NCBI GenBank assembly: GCA_947458795.1
Contig: CANHCD010000049.1
Span: forward strand, 1-10,543
Direction: 5' to 3'
DNA: 10,543 nucleotides
Source: Cyclobacteriaceae bacterium
GTDB taxonomy: Bacteria > Bacteroidota > Bacteroidia > Cytophagales > Cyclobacteriaceae
A program made the translations under genes and the position numbers. Shown piece by piece: positions 6,580 to 10,543 of the stretch. The notes beneath the pieces were generated by a model, which searched no databases, was not told the origin of the DNA, and worked only from the letters and a program-made list of their open reading frames with translations. Every line of letters starts with the position of its first letter. Position 1 is the stretch's first letter.

Positions 6580-7191
6580 ATGAAAATTATTTGCATAGGC
6601 CGCAATTATGCAGCACATATTGAAGAATTAAAAAATGAAAAACCTGGGCAGCCAGTCGTTTTTCTAAAGCCCGACACGGCCCTCATCAAAGGAGAAGCGC
6701 CTTTCTATTATCCCGACTTTTCTTCGAATATCCACCACGAAATTGAGTTGGTACTCAAAATATCAAAGGAAGGAAAGTACATCCAACCACAGTTTGCCCA
6801 CCGTTATTTTGAAGAAATCGGCTTAGGGATAGACTTCACAGCTAGAGACCTTCAAGATCAGTGCAAAGCAAAGGGGCTGCCCTGGGAAATTGCGAAGGCC
6901 TTCAACGGATCAGCACCAATTGGGAATTTCAAACCTGTTTCAGAGTTTAATGACTTAAAAAACATCGACTTCCACTTAGAAATCAATGGAGAAATCAAGC
7001 AAAAAGGAAATACAAGCCTCATGCTCTTTGATTTTGCCACCATCATCTCCTACGTATCCCAATTTTTTACGCTTAAAAAAGGAGACCTCATTTATACCGG
7101 CACTCCTGCAGGTGTAGGGCCAGTTCAAACAGGTGACCAGCTGATTGGATTTATTGGAAATGAAAAAATGCTCCATGTCGAAGTTAAGTAA
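6580..7191 (+). CDS. FAH-fold hydrolase, FAHD1-like (acylpyruvase/oxaloacetate decarboxylase type)
   Basis: A cytoplasmic metal-dependent enzyme of the fumarylacetoacetate hydrolase family. FAHD1-type members hydrolyse acylpyruvates and decarboxylate oxaloacetate. Metal ligands are visible as E54 and E56 (NIHHEIELVL) and D85 (GIDFTARD). The candidate catalytic dyad is H13/E16 in GRNYAAHIEEL, with Q92 (RDLQDQ) and K106 (PWEIAKAF) completing the pocket. All of these match the human FAHD1 residues as I recall them with one constant offset of 17. The end of the fold shows LIYTGTPAGVGPVQTGD. At 203 residues it is compact and single-domain, slightly shorter than human FAHD1 (about 220). Its last 17 bases overlap the M23 gene, so the two are probably co-transcribed, though no functional link is obvious. 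The preference for acylpyruvate over other substrates is inferred from residues only. Confidence 0.92.
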   Translation: MKIICIGRNYAAHIEELKNEKPGQPVVFLKPDTALIKGEAPFYYPDFSSNIHHEIELVLKISKEGKYIQPQFAHRYFEEIGLGIDFTARDLQDQCKAKGLPWEIAKAFNGSAPIGNFKPVSEFNDLKNIDFHLEINGEIKQKGNTSLMLFDFATIISYVSQFFTLKKGDLIYTGTPAGVGPVQTGDQLIGFIGNEKMLHVEVK

Positions 7192-9055
7192 GGTTGCATT
7201 TTTTATAGTCCTCATAGGTCTAGGGTACATTTCTAGGGCTTGGGGGCAAGAAATTCAAAAAGGATACTTCCAGTCCCCTGTAAAGCCAGGAGTTCGAAAT
7301 TACCTTGCTGGCAACTTTGCTGAACTTCGGCCCAACCACTTTCATACGGGCTTGGATTACAAGTTTGGCGGAGTCGAAGGCGAACCCATCTATGCTGCAG
7401 CAGACGGCTGGGTTCATCGGATCAAAATCTCTTCCTTTGGCTACGGGAATATCATTTACCTCAAACACCCAAGTGGGCACATTACGCTGTACGGCCACTT
7501 ACGGAATTTCAGTCCAAGTCTCCAGGCTTGGATGAAAAAAAAGATGTACGAGGCCAAGCTAAATGAACTGGAAGTCAACTTGAAGGAAGGTGAACTGCCA
7601 GTTAAAAAAGGGGAATTGATTGCAAACGGGGGAAATACTGGGAGTTCGGGTGGGCCCCACCTTCACTTTGAGATTCGTGATAGTCTAGATCGCGCGATGG
7701 ATCCTCTATTGGCAGGCTATTCCGAAATCCTTGATCGTACCCCTCCTATTCCTCAAAAAATTGCCATTGTACCGCTGGAGTTGGATAGCCGAGTCAATGG
7801 AAAATTTCAACGGGTAGAACTCACCCCAGTGCTTAGTGGGACGAATTACCGAATTCCAGAAACAATTCAAGTAAGCGGAAAAGTAGGCTTAGAAATCCAA
7901 AGTTATGACAAGCTGGATGGAGCTGAAAATCAAAATGGCTTTCCAAAATTTGAGGTTTTGGATGACAATGGACCCCTTTTCAAACTTGTAGTAGATAAAA
8001 TGGATTTTAATTTCACGAGGCATTTTTTGCTGCATACGCACCTCAATCGCTTTACCAAGCTGTACCATCAAAAGGATTTAAAGTTTTCCTTCATTACGCC
8101 CAATTCCGCTGGAACAGGTGCTTTTGAACTGGAAACTGGCAAAAAGAAAAATGTACAAGTCAAACTTGTCGATGCCTACAACAATACCCGAATAGTTCAA
8201 CTCAGCCTTACGGGTGCAGATTTGGATTCAACACGTTCAGATGGTGCCGCTCCCCCAAAGGCACAAGTCAGCTACTACAAGAATATCATGAAAATCAAGG
8301 TAGCCCAAAGCAGCAAAGGTGGTCTTGCCAAATTTGAAGTGGGAAATACAAGCTACGAAATTCTTCCTGCCTACCAGGATGCCGCAAGCAGAACCTATCT
8401 CTGGGATCTTAGATTTGGCATTCCAAAGAAAATTGACCTCTGTTCAGAAATTTACACCCCGGATATAATTGGGCATTTTCCAGTAGATCGAGAGCATTTG
8501 CATGCCAACTCAAAACTTCAGATTAAGACTGCTTCAAACAGCCTATTGGAAGATCTGTACTTACGGGTAAGCCATGCTGGAACTGCTACCGCTCCTGTAC
8601 TCAACTTGGGAGAATCCTCCACCTATCTTTGGAACCCAATCGAAGCCACCTGGGATGTAACTGGATTTGCGGGAAATAAAGCCAAAACCCAGGTTTACCA
8701 ACGCGCTGCAAACGGAGCACTTAGCTATATTGGTGGGGAATGGACGGGAAATCAAATTCGATTCAAAACCAGAAATTTTGGTAGTTTTGTTTTAGCTGAA
8801 GATGCTACCAAACCCAGTATTAGCCCAATTAAAGTAAATGGGCAAAGCATGCGCTTCACGATTAAAGACAACTTGTCTGGAATCAAAAGTTTTGAGGCAT
8901 TTGTCAATGGAGAATGGGTTTGGATGCGCTACGAACACAAACAAGCTGTGATTTGGTCAGAAACTCTAAATGGGCAAGCCCTGAAAGGACCTGCTATCCT
9001 AAGGGTAACCGATCAAGCAGGAAATGTGGCAGAGTGGCGTGGAACCTTGAATTAA
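7175..9055 (+). CDS. Exported M23-family (LytM-like) metallopeptidase with long beta-rich C-terminal region
   Basis: Predicted periplasmic zinc endopeptidase acting on peptidoglycan cross-bridges. The start at 7175 gives a clean signal peptide (MSKLSKVAFFIVLIGLGYIS, then RAWGQ cleavage); an in-frame ATG at 7145 would only add ten residues inside the FAH gene. The M23 domain occupies about residues 35-175. Its zinc and catalytic residues are complete: H57 and D61 in HTGLD, H108 in TLYGHL, and H162/H164 in GPHLHFE. Such complete sets mark active enzymes rather than EnvC/NlpD-like activators. Between H108 and H162 there are 54 residues, about 20 more than in simple M23 domains, including a Lys/Glu-rich likely helix. 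Residues about 190-626 show no catalytic motif and look beta-rich, ending in an Ig-like segment (DNLSGIKSFEAFVNGEW to VTDQAGNVAEW). This tail is common in Bacteroidota M23 proteins and may bind wall or partner proteins. The length is 626 residues. Confidence 0.92.
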   Translation: MSKLSKVAFFIVLIGLGYISRAWGQEIQKGYFQSPVKPGVRNYLAGNFAELRPNHFHTGLDYKFGGVEGEPIYAAADGWVHRIKISSFGYGNIIYLKHPSGHITLYGHLRNFSPSLQAWMKKKMYEAKLNELEVNLKEGELPVKKGELIANGGNTGSSGGPHLHFEIRDSLDRAMDPLLAGYSEILDRTPPIPQKIAIVPLELDSRVNGKFQRVELTPVLSGTNYRIPETIQVSGKVGLEIQSYDKLDGAENQNGFPKFEVLDDNGPLFKLVVDKMDFNFTRHFLLHTHLNRFTKLYHQKDLKFSFITPNSAGTGAFELETGKKKNVQVKLVDAYNNTRIVQLSLTGADLDSTRSDGAAPPKAQVSYYKNIMKIKVAQSSKGGLAKFEVGNTSYEILPAYQDAASRTYLWDLRFGIPKKIDLCSEIYTPDIIGHFPVDREHLHANSKLQIKTASNSLLEDLYLRVSHAGTATAPVLNLGESSTYLWNPIEATWDVTGFAGNKAKTQVYQRAANGALSYIGGEWTGNQIRFKTRNFGSFVLAEDATKPSISPIKVNGQSMRFTIKDNLSGIKSFEAFVNGEWVWMRYEHKQAVIWSETLNGQALKGPAILRVTDQAGNVAEWRGTLN

Positions 9056-9081
9056 TGTTTTTAAACCTAAACATGAATAAA

Positions 9082-9531
9082 ATGTCTTTAGAAGTAGGCC
9101 AAATGGCACCCGATTTTGAAGCAAAGATTGAAACTGGAGCTTCCATCAAACTATCCGACTACCGTGGGAAAAAAGTGATCCTTTATTTTTATCCTAAAGA
9201 TGCTACTCCTGGTTGTACGGCACAGGCATGCAACCTAAGGGACAATTACGATGCCCTACTAAAGTCTGGATATGTGGTATTTGGAATCAGTTCAGACGAT
9301 GAAAAATCCCACAAGAAATTTATAGAAAAGCAAAACCTTCCCTTTTCCTTGATTGCAGATACTGACCTATCCGTACACCATGCCTATGGTACCTGGGTAG
9401 AAAAATCAATGTATGGCCGCGCATACATGGGCACTGCCCGAACTACCTTTGTCATCGATACCGACGGTAAACTAGCAGAAATCATCGAAAAAGTAGATAC
9501 CAAGAATCATACAGCCCAAGTGCTGAAGTAA
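9082..9531 (+). CDS. bcp: Thioredoxin-dependent thiol peroxidase, BCP/PrxQ family
   Basis: A cytoplasmic peroxiredoxin that reduces hydrogen peroxide and organic hydroperoxides, recycled by thioredoxin. The motif YPKDATPGCTAQACNLRD gives the peroxidatic C45 and a resolving C50 four residues between, the two-cysteine arrangement of the BCP/PrxQ group. Also visible are the leading VGQMAPDFEA, VFGISSDDEKSHKKF, and FVIDTDGKLAEIIEKV near the end. The start at 9082 gives MSLEVGQMAPDF and 149 residues, the standard form. In-frame ATGs at 9073 (three more residues) and at 9055, where it overlaps the upstream TAA as TAATG, are possible, the last implying translational coupling. A far longer frame reaching back to 8914 lies inside the M23 gene and is not credible. 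It is seven bases before the next gene. Confidence 0.95.
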   Translation: MSLEVGQMAPDFEAKIETGASIKLSDYRGKKVILYFYPKDATPGCTAQACNLRDNYDALLKSGYVVFGISSDDEKSHKKFIEKQNLPFSLIADTDLSVHHAYGTWVEKSMYGRAYMGTARTTFVIDTDGKLAEIIEKVDTKNHTAQVLK

Positions 9532-9538
9532 AATTCCC

Positions 9539-10390
9539 ATGAAAAAACAATCCATACCCGAGCTACAAAAAATCTGTAGCCAACTTCGAAGAGACGTCCT
9601 GCGCATGGTGCATGCCATACAGTCTGGTCACCCCGGCGCACCCCTTGGATGTGCTGAGTATTTTGTTGCGCTTTATTTTGACCAACTCCACCACACCCCA
9701 GATTTCCAAATGAATGGAAAAGGAGAAGATCTATTTTTCTTATCCAATGGACACCTTTCTGCAGGATGGTATTCGGTGCTCGCTCGCAGTGGGTATTTTC
9801 CTGTTGCTGAACTAAAAACCTTCCGCAAACTGAATTCAAGACTTCAGGGACATCCTGCCACGCACGAACACCTTCCTGGTATTCGGATCGCTTCAGGTTC
9901 TGTGGGACAAGGATTGTCAGTTGCCCTTGGTGTAGCCCAAACTAAAAAGTTGGACAAAGACAGCTCGCTCGTGCATGTTTTGATGGGAGATGGAGAACTT
10001 CAAGAGGGACAGGTTTGGGAAGCGGCCATGTATGCTGCACATTACGGGATGGACAATGTGATTGCAACAGTGGACTACAATGGTCAGCAGATCGATGGTC
10101 CTACGGTAAAAATAATGGATTTAAAGAACCTCAAAGCCAAGTGGGAAGCATTCGGTTGGGAAGTCATCGAAACCAAAGAAGGAAATGACCTTGCAGCTGT
10201 AATTGCTGGATTGGAAAAAGCCAAATCCCTCACTGGAAAAGGCAAACCCATCTTGAATCTACTCTACACCGAAATGGGCTATGGCGTCGATTTCATGGTA
10301 GGTACACACAAATGGCACGGTTCCCCTCCAAACGACGAGCAATTGGCCCTTGCCTTGGGTCAATTGGAGGAAACACTTGGCGATTATTAA
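9539..10390 (+). CDS. Transketolase, N-terminal (ThDP pyrophosphate-binding) subunit
   Basis: Half of a split transketolase, which moves two-carbon ketol units between sugar phosphates in the non-oxidative pentose phosphate pathway. The 283-residue chain carries the pyrophosphate-binding domain only. It shows SGHPGAPLG with H31, FFLSNGHLSAGWYSVL, LQGHPATHEHLPGI, SGSVGQGLSVALGVA, and the ThDP/Mg motif G150-D-G-E-L-Q-E-G157 leading to VDYNGQQIDGP (181 onward). One-chain transketolases run to about 660 residues, so the end at LEETLGDY and a new ATG 24 bases on show a true two-gene arrangement rather than a frameshift. It follows bcp by seven bases, so they likely share a transcript. The partner subunit begins right after. 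Split transketolases are known in several bacterial and archaeal groups. DXP synthase is excluded by the motif order and length. Confidence 0.95.
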   Translation: MKKQSIPELQKICSQLRRDVLRMVHAIQSGHPGAPLGCAEYFVALYFDQLHHTPDFQMNGKGEDLFFLSNGHLSAGWYSVLARSGYFPVAELKTFRKLNSRLQGHPATHEHLPGIRIASGSVGQGLSVALGVAQTKKLDKDSSLVHVLMGDGELQEGQVWEAAMYAAHYGMDNVIATVDYNGQQIDGPTVKIMDLKNLKAKWEAFGWEVIETKEGNDLAAVIAGLEKAKSLTGKGKPILNLLYTEMGYGVDFMVGTHKWHGSPPNDEQLALALGQLEETLGDY

Positions 10391-10414
10391 TTATCCATTG
10401 CAAAACACAAGAAG

Positions 10415-10543
10415 ATGAGCTTAGACTTAAAATATACTTATACCGAAAAGAAAGATACCCGCTCAGGCTTTGGTGACGGATTTTTGGAAGCAGGAAGAAA
10501 AAATCCCAACGTGGTAGGCCTTTGTGCCGATTTGATTGGTTCC
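10415..10543 (+). CDS. Transketolase, C-terminal (pyrimidine-binding) subunit, start only
   Basis: Only the first 43 residues are inside the window; the frame is open at the right edge. The sequence MSLDLKYTYTEKKDTRSGFG then DGFLEAGRKNPNVVGLCADL is the usual opening of the transketolase pyrimidine-binding domain, where R-x-G-x-G and the later ADL strand precede the ThDP-contacting glutamate further on (outside the window). The full gene would be expected to be about 310-330 residues. The 24-base spacer after the N-terminal subunit shows no terminator, so both subunits should be made from one message and assemble into one enzyme. The call rests partly on this position next to the N-terminal half. 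Confidence 0.9.
   Translation, partial: MSLDLKYTYTEKKDTRSGFGDGFLEAGRKNPNVVGLCADLIGS

Noticed and set aside
8914..9054. 47-codon N-terminal extension of the peroxiredoxin
   Set aside because: It lies inside the M23 coding region and has no counterpart in BCP proteins; normal length is reached from 9082.
9507..9839. Minus-strand frame of 110 codons over the bcp/transketolase junction
   Set aside because: It is antisense to two well-supported genes and has no family features.
9539..10414. Split transketolase as a frameshifted pseudogene
   Set aside because: The first chain ends at a natural domain border and the second opens with its own ATG and a standard N terminus, so two intact subunits are the better reading.
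1..10543. Mobile elements, CRISPR, phage, defence or secondary-metabolite systems
   Set aside because: No transposase, integrase, direct-repeat array, tRNA or composition shift was seen; every spacer is under 100 bases and all but one gene belongs to a recognised family.

Overview
The window looks like ordinary chromosomal DNA from a Bacteroidota bacterium. The best guess is a Cytophagales/Cyclobacteriaceae (Algoriphagus-like) relative. This rests on protein style (split transketolase, secreted S66 peptidase, a Bacteroidota-type M23 protein with a long beta-rich tail), on the lack of Shine-Dalgarno sequences before starts, and on a few TAnnTTTG motifs in gene-flanking spacers. The placement is inference and was not searched. 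Base composition looks even throughout. I saw no mobile element, CRISPR array, tRNA or rRNA, and no gene-free stretch over 100 bases.

Layout. From the left edge, the C-terminal half of alanine dehydrogenase (+) ends at a near-perfect 14-bp terminator hairpin. Three genes follow on the minus strand: a YjdM/PhnA zinc-ribbon protein, a secreted or membrane protein of unknown function, and a LysE/RhtB-type exporter. The exporter is divergent from a plus-strand run of YggS (PLP homeostasis), a DUF423 membrane protein (4-base overlap) and a PBP4-type D-Ala-D-Ala carboxypeptidase that probably starts at TTG. Then come a secreted LD-carboxypeptidase (S66), a secreted SGNH/GDSL hydrolase, a FAHD1-like FAH-fold enzyme, a secreted M23 metallopeptidase, a BCP-type peroxiredoxin, and the N- and C-terminal subunits of a split transketolase. 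The last gene is cut by the right edge.

How they may work together. Four of the plus-strand genes between 3394 and 9055 encode exported hydrolases. Three have clear peptidoglycan-peptide chemistry: DD-carboxy/endopeptidase, LD-carboxypeptidase and M23 endopeptidase. Together they could trim cell-wall peptides step by step. The SGNH esterase among them could act on wall acetyl groups, but that is a guess. The rest is housekeeping: alanine metabolism, PLP control, keto-acid clean-up, peroxide defence and the pentose phosphate pathway. I found no convincing new system. The points most worth checking are the envelope-hydrolase grouping, the M23 active-site insertion, and several start-site and promoter questions.
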